Source: Alphaproteobacteria bacterium (GTDB lineage: Bacteria; Pseudomonadota; Alphaproteobacteria; Reyranellales; Reyranellaceae). From it: a stretch of 64,000 nucleotides of DNA. The notes under the pieces were generated by a model that did no database searches, was not told the DNA's origin, and worked only from the letters and a program-made list of their open reading frames with translations. Numbering within the stretch: position 1 is the stretch's first letter; each line of letters begins with the position of its first letter. Positions 53,647-62,335 of the stretch are shown here, piece after piece. The stretch lies in assembly GCA_019635875.1 (NCBI GenBank), contig JAHBYP010000004.1, positions 565,701 to 629,700 on the forward strand, given 5' to 3'. A program made the position numbers and the translations under genes.

Positions 53647-54522
53647 TCAGGCGGCGATCGAGCCGTCGACCACGGTCACGCAATGGCCCCCCAGCTTGAC
53701 AGCGCCATCAGCCGAGATGCTCACGGCAACGCGCCCGTCGCGGCCGACGCAGAAGCCCTGCGACGCGGCATAGTTGCGACCGACAGAGTCTACCAGCCCA
53801 CTGTCGCGGATGAACACGGCGACGCAGCCATTGCCGCTGCCGCACACCGGATCCTCGGGCACGCCGTCGGAGGGCGCGAAGGCACGCACCTCGACCGCCG
53901 CCGAACCGCCACTGGCGTGACGGCCGAAGACGACGACACCCGTGCCGCCAACCAGCTTCTCGAACGCCGGCATGCGCGCGAGGTCCGGCTTCACGGCGCG
54001 CACCGCGGCGGCATCCCCCATCAAGGCGGTAATCCATTTCGGCCCGACATCGATCACGCGCGGCGCCGGCTGGTGCTCGACCGGCGCGCCCAGCACCGCC
54101 TCCATCTCGGCGATCTCCGCCGCGTCGAGAACGCGTGACTTGGTGTTCGGCAGGTCGAGCGTGATGGTGCGCTGAGCCCCCTCGCCCGCTACCGTCAGCC
54201 CGACCAAGCCCATCCTGCATTCCTGTACCAGCTTGCCGTCCTTGGGCGTTACCACGCCGCCTTCGATCGCGGCATGCGCCGTGCCCAGCGTCGGATGGCC
54301 GGCGAAGGCCAGCTCGGATTGCGGCGTGAAGATGCGCACGCGGTGCGTGGCGCCCGATTGGCTGGGCTTCAGCAGGAAGGTGGTCTCGGAGAGGTTGGTC
54401 CAGTTGGCGATGCGCTGCATCTGCGCCGTGTCCAGGCCGTCGGCGCCGAAGATCACGGCGACCGGGTTGCCCTTGAACGGCGTCGCGGTGAACACGTCGA
54501 CCTGCTTGAACTTGAGCGCCAT
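53647..54522 (-). CDS. PhzF family isomerase
   Basis: Diaminopimelate-epimerase-like fold protein of 291 residues in the PhzF family. KQVDVFTATPFKGNPVAVIF is the N-terminal signature, NLSETTFLLKP holds the catalytic Glu, and FTPQSELAFAGHPTLGTAHA and DPVCGSGNGCVAVFI are the two conserved loops of the active site. Family members isomerise aromatic-like substrates; only a few act in phenazine synthesis, and no other phz gene is here. It is a single gene on the minus strand, followed upstream by a 2OG-oxygenase family gene. Confidence 0.9.
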   Translation of the reverse strand: MALKFKQVDVFTATPFKGNPVAVIFGADGLDTAQMQRIANWTNLSETTFLLKPSQSGATHRVRIFTPQSELAFAGHPTLGTAHAAIEGGVVTPKDGKLVQECRMGLVGLTVAGEGAQRTITLDLPNTKSRVLDAAEIAEMEAVLGAPVEHQPAPRVIDVGPKWITALMGDAAAVRAVKPDLARMPAFEKLVGGTGVVVFGRHASGGSAAVEVRAFAPSDGVPEDPVCGSGNGCVAVFIRDSGLVDSVGRNYAASQGFCVGRDGRVAVSISADGAVKLGGHCVTVVDGSIAA

Positions 54523-54549
54523 CGTCTCGCCTCCGGTGGAGCGAGACGA

Positions 54550-55215
54550 CTAGGCCCGGCGCCCGCCTCGGGCAACGGCGATCTTGTCGGCAGACAAATC
54601 GCGCCAGGCGTAGTTGACGCTGATCGACACGCGTTCGCCGTCGATCTCGCCGGGCGGCACCTCGTGACGCAGCCAGCTCTCGAACAGGATCAGGGTGCCG
54701 GCCTCGGCGGGGAACTCGACGAAGGACCGCATGGCCTTCGCCGCCTTTGCCTGGCGCGGCGGCGCGGCCATCATCTTCGACAGGCGCGGATCCTCGAACT
54801 TCAGCGCCGGGCTGCCCGGCGGCGTCTGCACGTAGTAGGTGCCGCTGATGAACGACAGCGGATGCAGGTGCAGGCTGTGCACGGTGCGCGCCGGCATGAC
54901 ATTGACCCAGCAATCGGTCATGTCGATCGCCCGGCCGCGCATGTCGTATCCCAGCTCGCTTGCGAAGCGCTTCACATGCGGCGCCATCGCCCGCTCGAGC
55001 GCGGCGAAGGTCGGGGAGATGCGATGCATCTGCGCCAGCGAGCCGTAGCTGGTGTAGCCGCCGAGGTAGTGCTTCGCGGACCATCGGCGCCCGACGTGAT
55101 CGTCCAGCGCCATGGCGTGCGCCTCGTCGAGCAGCGTCCGGTTGAGGCGCGCCGGCGAGCCCACCTTCAGCGGCGCGCGGTAGATCAGGGTCGGGAACAG
55201 CCGGTGCGTGGTCAT
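54550..55215 (-). CDS. TIGR02466-type putative 2OG-Fe(II) oxygenase
   Basis: Protein of 221 residues in the family of putative 2-oxoglutarate-dependent oxygenases (TIGR02466). LFPTLIYRAPL is the family start, WVNVMPARTVHSLHLHPLSFISGTYYVQTP contains the H-x-H iron motif, and LILFESWLRHEVPPGEIDGERVSISVNYAW supplies the distal His and the Arg for 2-oxoglutarate. Substrate unknown. It is 13 bases from the downstream end of the TauE/SafE gene, so these may be cotranscribed. Confidence 0.84.
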   Translation of the reverse strand: MTTHRLFPTLIYRAPLKVGSPARLNRTLLDEAHAMALDDHVGRRWSAKHYLGGYTSYGSLAQMHRISPTFAALERAMAPHVKRFASELGYDMRGRAIDMTDCWVNVMPARTVHSLHLHPLSFISGTYYVQTPPGSPALKFEDPRLSKMMAAPPRQAKAAKAMRSFVEFPAEAGTLILFESWLRHEVPPGEIDGERVSISVNYAWRDLSADKIAVARGGRRA

Positions 55216-55228
55216 CGCGTCCCGATCA

Positions 55229-55984
55229 TTACACCACCGCCGCGACCAGGGTCGCCACCGAGATGGCCGAGATCAGCGAGAAGGCGATGAAGCGGAACGC
55301 CCGCTCGGGCAGCAGCCGGAAGGCCCGGCTGCCGAGGAACAGGCCCAGCCCGTAGACCGGCATCAGGATGATCGCCAGCACGATGGCCCGCGGCGTCAGC
55401 AGCTTGTTGACGACGTACATGCTCATGGTCGCCAGCGCGGCGAGGCCGAAGAAGGCCAGCGTATTGGTGCGCGCCTGGGCGGCGTCCGCCTGCCCGCCGA
55501 GCCAGAACAGCACCACCGGCGGCCCGCTCATGCCGATCGCGCCGCCCATCACCCCTGCCAGCCCACCGACCCCCAGGGTCACCGGCATCGTCGGCGTGCC
55601 GCGATAGCGCCAGCCCGAGGCGAGCGCCGCCACCGACAGCAGCACGAAGATCGAGATGGCGACCCGCAGAACCCCGGGATCGCTCGCCGCCAGCACGTAG
55701 CTGCCGAGCGGCACGGTCACCACGGCTGCCAGGGCGAGCGGCAGCACCTCGCGCCAGACGCAGCGGCGGAAGGACTTCAGCACCATCGGCATGCTCATTA
55801 CCCAGTCCGCGAAGCCCAGGACCGGAATTGCCACCGCTGGCGTGTAGAATGCCGAAAAGACGGGCGTCAGGATCAGCGCGGCGCCGAAGCCGGCCATGCC
55901 ACGCACGAATCCCGCGGCAAAGGCGGTTCCGAGGACCAGAAAGAGGACGGGCCGAGCCAACTCCTCGGCGAAGGGAGCGAACAT
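55229..55984 (-). CDS. TauE/SafE family sulfite exporter-like protein
   Basis: Inner-membrane protein of 251 residues with about eight helices. FLVLGTAFAAGFVRGMAGFGAALILTPVF is the family's first repeat, with the conserved G-x-G-G near 35, and GGLAGVMGGAIGMSGPPVVLFWLG is the matching second repeat. It probably exports sulfite or other organosulfonate-derived anions, or an unrelated small acid. The start at 55984 (MFAPFAEELARP) is placed just before the first helix; the longer frame reaches into the TetR promoter region. It is divergent from the TetR/RND operon. Confidence 0.84.
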   Translation of the reverse strand: MFAPFAEELARPVLFLVLGTAFAAGFVRGMAGFGAALILTPVFSAFYTPAVAIPVLGFADWVMSMPMVLKSFRRCVWREVLPLALAAVVTVPLGSYVLAASDPGVLRVAISIFVLLSVAALASGWRYRGTPTMPVTLGVGGLAGVMGGAIGMSGPPVVLFWLGGQADAAQARTNTLAFFGLAALATMSMYVVNKLLTPRAIVLAIILMPVYGLGLFLGSRAFRLLPERAFRFIAFSLISAISVATLVAAVV

Positions 55985-56062
55985 CGCCCCTGATAGCCTG
56001 TTGTTTCCAAACGATACAAACCGTGACTTGGCGAAATGCGTTAACCCAACTAACTTAACACG

Positions 56063-56704
56063 ATGCATACTGACCAGTCAGTCATTACCCCGTCACAGAA
56101 CAGGGTCCGACGCCCCCAAGACCGGTCGCGCGAGGTCGTGCAGGCGGCCCTGAAGCTGTTCGTCGAGCGTGGCTTCGCGGCCACCAAGCTGGAGGACGTC
56201 GCCAGGGCCGCCGGGGTCAGCAAGGGCCTCCCCTATCTGTACTTCCGCAGCAAGGAAGACCTGTTCAAGGCGGTGATCGCCGAGGCGATCCTCGAGCCGC
56301 TGGCGATGGGCGAGCAGTTCGTCGCGAGCTTCGAGGGCCACAGCGCCGACCTGCTACGCAGCCTGTTCGAGAAATATCGCGCTTTCAACGAGAGCCCGTC
56401 CGGCGGCGTTACCAAGCTGGTGATTGGCGAGGCCGCGAACTTTCCCGACGTGGCGCGCTACTTCGTCGACGAGATCGACCAGCGCGGCCGCCGCCTGTTC
56501 GAGACCGTGCTGCGCCGCGGCGTCGAGCGCGGCGAGTTCCGGCCGATCGCCGACATCCCGGCCACGGTGATCGCGCTCGCAAGCCCGCTGTCGATGTTCG
56601 CGATCTGGCGCCGCTCGCTCGCGCCCTACGACGCCACCTGCCCGACGGCGGACGCCTTCCACGACGCCCACCTCGATCTCGTCCTCGCGGGGTTGCGCCC
56701 ATGA
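56063..56704 (+). CDS. TetR/AcrR family repressor of the RND operon
   Basis: Repressor of 213 residues. The helix-turn-helix spans SREVVQAALKLFVERGFAATKLEDVARAAGVSKGLPYLYFRSKEDLF (about residues 22-68), and the ligand domain follows, with DEIDQRGRRLFETVLRRGVERGEF as a common C-terminal helix pair. Its stop overlaps the adaptor start as ATGA, making repressor and pump one operon. A 14-bp palindrome in codons 3-7 is a likely autoregulatory operator. Ligand unknown; drugs, bile-like or aromatic compounds are typical. Confidence 0.9.
   Translation: MHTDQSVITPSQNRVRRPQDRSREVVQAALKLFVERGFAATKLEDVARAAGVSKGLPYLYFRSKEDLFKAVIAEAILEPLAMGEQFVASFEGHSADLLRSLFEKYRAFNESPSGGVTKLVIGEAANFPDVARYFVDEIDQRGRRLFETVLRRGVERGEFRPIADIPATVIALASPLSMFAIWRRSLAPYDATCPTADAFHDAHLDLVLAGLRP
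56069..56082. promoter_or_regulatory. TetR operator palindrome at the repressor start
   Basis: ACTGACCAGTCAGT is a perfect 14-bp palindrome directly after the ATG at 56063. Boxes of the type TGACCAGTCA precede many TetR-adaptor-RND operons. Binding here would block initiation of the whole operon. The position inside the reading frame could also mean that translation starts a little downstream. Confidence 0.6.
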
Positions 56705-57822
56705 AGACCCTTCGTCTGATCGCCATCATTGCCGCCGCGGTGCTGGTCGCAGGCGCCGGCGCCTTTATGGTCGCGCGCCCGCCCAGCGCCAGCTCGCAGG
56801 CGGCCAAGCCACAACCCACGGTGCGGCCGATCGAGCTGGCCGCCGCCGAGGTCGCGACCCTGCAGCCGCAGCGCCTGCGCGACACCCTGCGCTTCACCGG
56901 CTCGACCCAGCCGATCGACCAGACCACCGTGAAGTCGCGCATCTCCGCCCGCCTGGCGGACGTGCTGGTGCGCGAGGGCGATCGCGTGCAGGCCGGCCAG
57001 GTGCTGGCGCGCTTCGAGACGGTCGAGCTGGAGGCGCGGGTGCGCGAGCGGCTGGCGGCGCTCGAGGCCGCGAAGGCCGATGCCGAATGGGCCGAGCAGG
57101 ATCGCGCCAACAAGGCGGCGCTGGCCGGCCAGCGCGTCGTGTCGCGCGCCGCCCTCGACCAGGCCAACGCCGTCGCCGACGCCAAGAAGGCGCAGATCGC
57201 CGTCGCCCAGGCCCAGGTCGAACTCGCACGCAAGGCGCTGGCCGACGCCCAGGTGGTGGCGCCCTTCGCCGGCGTGATCGGCGAGCGCCTGGCCAACCCG
57301 GGCGAGTCGCTGCCGATCGACGGCAGGATCCTCACCCTGCTCGACACCTCGCGCATGGAAGTCGCGGCCCAGGTTCCCTCGGCCGACGTCGTGCGGCTGC
57401 GCGCCGACATGGCGGCGCGGGTGCAGATCGAGGGCTTCGGCGAGCGCGACTTCAAGGCCCGCATCGCGCGCATCAGCCCGACGACGCAGAGCGGCTCGCG
57501 CTCGGTGCTGGTCTTCGTCGAGATCCTCGACCGCGACGAGGCGCTGCGCGGCGGCCTGTTCACCGTCTGCCGCGTCGTCGTCGCCGAATCGGCGCAGGCG
57601 CTGGCCGTGCCGCCCTCGGCGCTGCGCAAGGACGAGGCCGGCGACTTCGTGCTGCTGGTGCGCGACGGCGTGCTGGTGCGCCAGGCGGTGACGCCGGGCC
57701 GCGCCTGGCCCAAGGCCGATCTCGTGGAGATCGGCGGCGTCGGCGCCGGCATGCAGCTCGTCGTCGCCCCCCTGCCCGGCCTGAAGCCCGGGCAGGCGGT
57801 CAAGGTGCAGAGTGCACCATGA
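56701..57822 (+). CDS. RND efflux periplasmic adaptor subunit
   Basis: Membrane fusion protein (HlyD/AcrA type) of 373 residues. An N-terminal membrane anchor (MKTLRLIAIIAAAVLVAGAG) is followed by the lipoyl-like segment VREGDRVQAGQVLARFETVEL, an alpha-hairpin rich in Ala and charged residues (about 115-190), and the second lipoyl half VVAPFAGVIGERLANPGESL. The beta-barrel and membrane-proximal domains follow. It would bridge the RND pump and an outer-membrane channel that is not encoded in the window. It is coupled to the TetR gene and separated from the pump by a repeat. Confidence 0.92.
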   Translation: MKTLRLIAIIAAAVLVAGAGAFMVARPPSASSQAAKPQPTVRPIELAAAEVATLQPQRLRDTLRFTGSTQPIDQTTVKSRISARLADVLVREGDRVQAGQVLARFETVELEARVRERLAALEAAKADAEWAEQDRANKAALAGQRVVSRAALDQANAVADAKKAQIAVAQAQVELARKALADAQVVAPFAGVIGERLANPGESLPIDGRILTLLDTSRMEVAAQVPSADVVRLRADMAARVQIEGFGERDFKARIARISPTTQSGSRSVLVFVEILDRDEALRGGLFTVCRVVVAESAQALAVPPSALRKDEAGDFVLLVRDGVLVRQAVTPGRAWPKADLVEIGGVGAGMQLVVAPLPGLKPGQAVKVQSAP

Positions 57823-57823
57823 T

Positions 57824-57926
57824 TGTCGTCCTGAGCGCAGCGAAGGACCCGGCGGTCGTGATCAAGGACACGCTGCCCATCTGTGACCGCGATACCGCGA
57901 GGTCCTTCGCTGCGCTCAGGACGACA
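57824..57926. repeat. Palindromic repeat, family C, copy 2
   Basis: TGTCGTCCTGAGCGCAGCGA at the left and TCGCTGCGCTCAGGACGACA at the right are perfect inverted arms, with GGACC/GGTCC continuing. The centre has GCGGTCGTGATC and GACCGCGATACCGCG. The element fills the gap between the adaptor and pump genes of one operon, 1 base after the adaptor stop. Confidence 0.9.
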
Positions 57927-57937
57927 GCGAGGTTCTC

Positions 57938-60900
57938 ATGCGCCTGACCCGCATCGCCGTCGACAACCCGGTCTTCGCCACCATGATGATGGTGGCGCTG
58001 ATGGTGCTCGGCCTGTTCTCGTACCGCCAGCTCGGCATCGACCAGTTCCCCAACGTCGAGTTCCCGGTCGTCGTCGTCAGCATCGACTATCCCGGCGCGG
58101 CGCCGGAGACGGTCGAGAGCGAGATCACCCGCAAGATCGAGGAGGCGGTCAACTCGATCGCGGGCCTGAAGACGCTGACCTCGCGCTCCTTCGAGGGTCG
58201 CTCGCTGGTCATCGCCGAGTTCGAACTGTCGGTGTCGGCGGTGCAGGCGACCCAGGACGTGCGCGAGAAGGTCCAGCAGGTGCGCGCCGGCTTCCGCGAG
58301 GAAGTCAAGGAGCCGCTGATCCAGCGCTTCAACCCCGACGACCAGCCGATCGTGTCGATCGCCGTGCGCTCCGACGTGCGCAGCCTGCGCGACCTGACGA
58401 CGATCACCGACCGCATCGTGCTGAAGCGCATCGAGAACGTGCGCGGCGTCGGCCGCGCCACCATCGTCGGCGGCGTCAAGCGGCAGATCAACGTCTTCCT
58501 CAACCCCGAGCGCATGCAGGCGCTGCGCATCGGCGTCAACGAGGTGCAGAACGCGATCCGCACCGAGAACCAGAACTTCCCCGCCGGCAACGTCACGCGC
58601 GGCAACAACGAGCGCGTGATCCAGATCGACGGCCGCGTCGCCGATCCGCAGCGCTTCGCCGACATCATCGTCGCGCGTCGCGGCGGCGCGCCGGTCTATC
58701 TCGGCCAGGTCGCGACCATCGTCGACGGCGAGCAGGAGCTGGAGACCACCGCGCTGCTCAACGGCGAGCGCGCCATGGCGATCGACGTCGTCAAGGTGCA
58801 GGGCGCCAACACCATCGACGTCGCCGACGGCGTGCGCCGGGCGATCGAGGAGCTGCGCCAGGCCGGCGTGGCCGCCGACATCACGCTCGACATCGTGCGC
58901 GACACCTCGCGCGGCATCCGCAACTCGGTCGACAACGTGCAGAGCACGCTGATCGAGGGCGGTGTGCTCACCATCCTGATCGTCTTCCTGTTCCTGCATT
59001 CCTGGCGCAGCACGGTGATCACCGGCCTGGCGCTGCCGGTATCGGTGCTCGGCGCCTTCATGGCCCTGGCCGCCTTCGGCTTCACGCTCAACGTGCTCAC
59101 CCTGATGGCGCTCAGCCTGGCCATCGGCATCCTGATCGACGACGCCATCGTCGTGCGCGAGAACATCACGCGCCACCTCGCCGGCGGCGCCTCGCACCGC
59201 GAGGCGGCGATCAAGGGCACCGAGGAGATCGGCCTGGCGGTGCTGGCCACCACGTTCACCATCATCGCGGTGTTCCTGCCCGTGGCCTTCATGGGCGGCA
59301 TCATCGGCCGCTTCTTCTTCCAGTTCGGCATCACCGTCGCCGCCGCGGTGCTGATCTCGCTGTTCGTCTCCTTCACGCTCGATCCCATGCTGTCGAGCGT
59401 GTGGTACGACCCGCAGGCGCATGGCCGCGGCGGCCGCTTCGCGCGCGGGATGGAGAAGGCGCAGGACTGGCTGACGGCGGGCTACCGCCGCGTCGTCGCC
59501 TGGGCGGTCGATCACCGCAAGACGACGCTGATCATCGCCTTCGTCAGCTTCTTCGGCAGCTTCGGCCTGGTGAAGTTCATCGGCGTGGAGTTCGTGCCCG
59601 AGGCCGATCTCGGCGAGCATGCCGTGACCTTCGAGACGCCGGTCGGCTCGTCGCTGGAGTACACCACGGCGAAGCTGCGCCAGATCGATGCGGCGATCCG
59701 CGAGTTCCCCGAGGTCGCCTACACCTACGGCACGGTCAATACCGGCGGCTCGCCCGGCAAGAACATGGGCTTCGTCTATGTCCGCTACAAGCCGCTGAAG
59801 GAGCGCAAGCGTTCGCCGACGCAGATGGCCCAGCCGCTGCGCGAACGGCTGGCGGCGATCCCCGGCATCATCTACTCGATCAACGTGCCCGGCGGACCCG
59901 GCGGCGGCGCGCAGAAGCAGCTGCAGATCTCGCTGCAGGGCCCTGACACCGCGGTGCTCGATCGCATCTCCCAGGAAGCGATGGCGAAGCTGGCGCAGAT
60001 CCCGGGCGCGGTCGATATCGACCGCAACCTCAAGGCCGCCAAGCCGATGTTCAACGTGCGCGTCAAGCGCGACGTGGCCTCGGATCTCGGCGTCAATACG
60101 CTGCTGATCGCCAACACGCTGCGCCCGCTCTTCGCCGGCGACGAGACCAGCCTGTGGAAGGCGCCCGACGACGAGAACTACACCGTGATGGTGCGGCTCT
60201 CGGCCACCGACCGCACCGGCAAGCAGGATCTCGACCGCATCTGGCTGGCGACCTCGCAGATGGCCGCCGACGGCTCGCCGCGCATGGTCCAACTGAGCCA
60301 GATCGCCGACGTCGAGCCGGTCATCGGCGCCTCGCAGATCAACCGCCGCGACCTGCAGCGCGAGGTGCAGATCAGCGCCAACGCCTCGGGCCGCTCCTCG
60401 GGCGATGTCGGCAACGAGCTGAACAGGATGCTGGCCGAGATGAAGCTGCCGGCGGGCTACCGCTTCGTCATCGGCGGCTCGAGCAAGGACATCGCCGAGA
60501 GCGGCGGCTACGCCATCCAGGCGCTGGCCCTGGCGATCATCCTGATCTACCTGATCCTCGCCTCGCAGTTCGGCTCCTTCCTGCAGCCGATCGCCATCAT
60601 GATGTCGTTGCCGCTGTCGCTGATCGGCGTCTTCCTCGGCCTGCTGATCGCCGGCTCGACGCTCAACATCTTCAGCATCATCGGCTTCATCATGCTGATG
60701 GGCCTGGTGACCAAGAACGCCATCCTGCTCGTCGACTTCACCAACCAGGCGCGCGGCCGCGGGCTGGCGATCCGCGAGGCGCTGATCGAGGCCGGCACCA
60801 TCCGGCTGCGGCCGATCCTGATGACCACCATCGCCATGATCTTCGGCATGGTACCGCTGGCGCTGGGCCTGGGCGAAGGCGGCAAGCAGCGCTCGCCCAT

Positions 60901-61081
60901 GGCGCATGCCGTGATCGGCGGCCTGATCAGCTCGACCATCCTCACCCTGGTCGTGGTGCCGGTGGTGCTGGTCTATATCGACCGCATCACCACCTGGTCG
61001 AAGCGCCGCTTCGGCGGGCGCAGCGCCGACGAGCAAGCCAAGTCGCAGCACGGCGGCGCGCATGCCAAGCCGGCCGAATAG
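57938..61081 (+). CDS. Efflux RND transporter permease (HAE1/AcrB-like)
   Basis: Proton-driven multidrug pump of 1047 residues, inner membrane with large periplasmic loops. LTRIAVDNPVFATMMMVALM is the first transmembrane helix. SLAIGILIDDAIVVRENI holds the two Asp of the proton relay and GLVTKNAILLVDFTNQ the essential Lys in helix 10. Other markers are the NFPAGNVTRG region and FIGVEFVPEADLGEH. Twelve helices and two pseudo-repeats fit the family. With the upstream adaptor and TetR gene it forms a complete inner part of a tripartite exporter; the outer-membrane component must lie elsewhere. Confidence 0.95.
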   Translation: MRLTRIAVDNPVFATMMMVALMVLGLFSYRQLGIDQFPNVEFPVVVVSIDYPGAAPETVESEITRKIEEAVNSIAGLKTLTSRSFEGRSLVIAEFELSVSAVQATQDVREKVQQVRAGFREEVKEPLIQRFNPDDQPIVSIAVRSDVRSLRDLTTITDRIVLKRIENVRGVGRATIVGGVKRQINVFLNPERMQALRIGVNEVQNAIRTENQNFPAGNVTRGNNERVIQIDGRVADPQRFADIIVARRGGAPVYLGQVATIVDGEQELETTALLNGERAMAIDVVKVQGANTIDVADGVRRAIEELRQAGVAADITLDIVRDTSRGIRNSVDNVQSTLIEGGVLTILIVFLFLHSWRSTVITGLALPVSVLGAFMALAAFGFTLNVLTLMALSLAIGILIDDAIVVRENITRHLAGGASHREAAIKGTEEIGLAVLATTFTIIAVFLPVAFMGGIIGRFFFQFGITVAAAVLISLFVSFTLDPMLSSVWYDPQAHGRGGRFARGMEKAQDWLTAGYRRVVAWAVDHRKTTLIIAFVSFFGSFGLVKFIGVEFVPEADLGEHAVTFETPVGSSLEYTTAKLRQIDAAIREFPEVAYTYGTVNTGGSPGKNMGFVYVRYKPLKERKRSPTQMAQPLRERLAAIPGIIYSINVPGGPGGGAQKQLQISLQGPDTAVLDRISQEAMAKLAQIPGAVDIDRNLKAAKPMFNVRVKRDVASDLGVNTLLIANTLRPLFAGDETSLWKAPDDENYTVMVRLSATDRTGKQDLDRIWLATSQMAADGSPRMVQLSQIADVEPVIGASQINRRDLQREVQISANASGRSSGDVGNELNRMLAEMKLPAGYRFVIGGSSKDIAESGGYAIQALALAIILIYLILASQFGSFLQPIAIMMSLPLSLIGVFLGLLIAGSTLNIFSIIGFIMLMGLVTKNAILLVDFTNQARGRGLAIREALIEAGTIRLRPILMTTIAMIFGMVPLALGLGEGGKQRSPMAHAVIGGLISSTILTLVVVPVVLVYIDRITTWSKRRFGGRSADEQAKSQHGGAHAKPAE

Positions 61082-61125
61082 CGGAGGTTGCGGCCGTCAA
61101 TCTGCTCTTGGCCTGCGAAATGAAA

Positions 61126-61154
61126 GGCCCGCGCCGGTCACCCCGGCGCGGGCC
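61126..61154. terminator. Strong GC hairpin downstream of the RND pump
   Basis: GGCCCGCGCCGG and CCGGCGCGGGCC form a perfect 12-bp stem with a TCACC loop. On the plus strand no T run follows, but on the minus strand the stem is followed by TTTCATTTC. It may end the pump transcript with help of Rho, or terminate an unknown minus-strand RNA. The surrounding gap 61082-61471 holds no gene I can see apart from a smaller hairpin at about 61169-61188 and the promoter below. Confidence 0.5.
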
Positions 61155-61395
61155 CTGTCGTGAATGTGGAAGCCAGAATACGCTTCCGAAGAGCAATATC
61201 AGTGGGATGAAATGCTGAAGACGCTGAAAATCGCTTGGCTTCTAGATCGGACGCCCTGGTGAATATGTCCCCGCGTCCATGGCTGGAAGATAGCGCCGGC
61301 CCTGACATGCAACCATTCGGAGAAGGTCCGATCCGGCGGCGACCGGGCATGGGACCGATCCGCATCGGAGCGGTCGGGTGGGTCCCCGGGGCGCC

Positions 61396-61423
61396 TTGAC
61401 ATCGCGGCCTCGGTCGCTATTTT
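61396..61423 (+). promoter_or_regulatory. Promoter of rpmG
   Basis: TTGACA at 61396-61401 and TATTTT at 61418-61423 are separated by 16 bases, a near-consensus sigma-70 promoter 49 bases upstream of the rpmG start. Confidence 0.75.
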
Positions 61424-61471
61424 CCCGTCCCTTCAAAGCTTTGGGCCACCGCCGGCCCCCAGAGGATCGCC

Positions 61472-61639
61472 ATGGCCAAGTCCAACATCACCCTGGTGAA
61501 GATGGTTTCGACCGCCGACACCGGCTACTTCTACGTCGCCAAGAAGAACGCCAAGACCAAGACCGAGAAGATGGAGCTCAAGAAGTACGACCCGGTCGCG
61601 CGCAAGCACGTCGCGTTCAAGGAATCGAAGATGAAGTAA
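61472..61639 (+). CDS. rpmG: 50S ribosomal protein L33
   Basis: Ribosomal protein L33, 55 residues, starting [20 protein letters not shown] and ending in AFKESKMK, as in alphaproteobacterial L33. The protein has no cysteine at all, so it is the zinc-independent (C-minus) form. A GAGGA lies 5 bases before the ATG. It has its own promoter and terminator and is monocistronic. Confidence 0.95.
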   Translation: MAKSNITLVKMVSTADTGYFYVAKKNAKTKTEKMELKKYDPVARKHVAFKESKMK

Positions 61640-61663
61640 GCGGGCCCCGCCCGCTACCATCGC

Positions 61664-61687
61664 ACGGCCGCCCCGGGGGGCGGCCGT
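61664..61687 (+). terminator. Terminator after rpmG
   Basis: ACGGCCGCC pairs with GGCGGCCGT across a short G/C loop, followed by TGTCGTTT. The T tract is interrupted, so the strength is uncertain. It lies 25 bases after the rpmG stop and just before the 3' end of the convergent gene. Confidence 0.6.
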
Positions 61688-61694
61688 TGTCGTT

Positions 61695-62267
61695 TCAGGC
61701 CCGCTGCCTGAGCGCCTCGAGCACGACCCTGCCGCGCGGCGAGATGCGGTAACCGACCTCGAGGCTCTCGGTCAGCCCCAGCGCCTTCAGCCGTCGCACA
61801 TTGGCCTTGAACTGCTTGGCCTCCCGCCCGAGCTCGGCCGCGAGATCCGCGGCGGGCCGGCCGGGATGGCGCTCGATCAGCTCCAGGGTCGGCCGCACCC
61901 AGGCCTTGTGCCGGTCCATCGATTCGAGCCGCTCGACCACGCCCTGAAGGTCGGCCTCGTCGAGCTGGTCGCTGTCGCGCAGGCTCAGACGCGGGTCCGG
62001 CCCGGCATGGTGCAGCCGGATGCGGTAGAGATCGCCGTCGGTACGCAGAAGGCCCTTCAGCTCGTCGAGCGACTCGAAGCCGGCCTGTCGCGCCGACTCC
62101 TCGGTCAGCGCGTCGTCGTCGACGCGCTCGACGGCGTCGATCGCCAGCACGCCGAGCTCGGTCGTCAGCCGTCCGCCCGCCCGCACCGTGGGCTTGCGCC
62201 AGCGGCGGAACGCCAGGCTCGCCGAGCCGTCGATCAGTCGCTGCAGGATCGCGCGCTTGATGAGCAT
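61695..62267 (-). CDS. ASCH-like domain protein with C-terminal winged helix
   Basis: Protein of 190 residues. The N-terminal half begins MLIKRAILQRLIDGSASLAF and continues FRRWRKPTVRAGGRL, a pattern seen in ASCH-domain proteins, which may bind RNA. The C-terminal half, from about residue 120 (PTLELIERHPGRPAADLAAEL through LKALGLTESLEVGYRISPRGR), looks like a winged-helix domain. No catalytic residues are obvious. The start at 62267 fits the family start; an ATG at 62303 would add 12 residues. Combination of the two domains suggests a nucleic-acid-binding regulator, but this is inference. Confidence 0.68.
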   Translation of the reverse strand: MLIKRAILQRLIDGSASLAFRRWRKPTVRAGGRLTTELGVLAIDAVERVDDDALTEESARQAGFESLDELKGLLRTDGDLYRIRLHHAGPDPRLSLRDSDQLDEADLQGVVERLESMDRHKAWVRPTLELIERHPGRPAADLAAELGREAKQFKANVRRLKALGLTESLEVGYRISPRGRVVLEALRQRA

Positions 62268-62335
62268 GCGCGAGCATAGCGCAGGCAGGCTCGGATCGGC
62301 CATGGTACGTCACATGCAGCGTAGCGGAGGGTGCC

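Noticed and set aside
53647..54522. Phenazine biosynthesis cluster
   Set aside because: Only a PhzF-fold isomerase is present, and the family name alone does not indicate phenazine synthesis.
57800..61063. Open frame of over 1,000 codons antisense to the RND pump
   Set aside because: It is rich in His, Arg, Asp and Gly with no recognisable domain, the usual mirror of a GC-rich coding strand. The plus strand encodes a complete AcrB-like protein.
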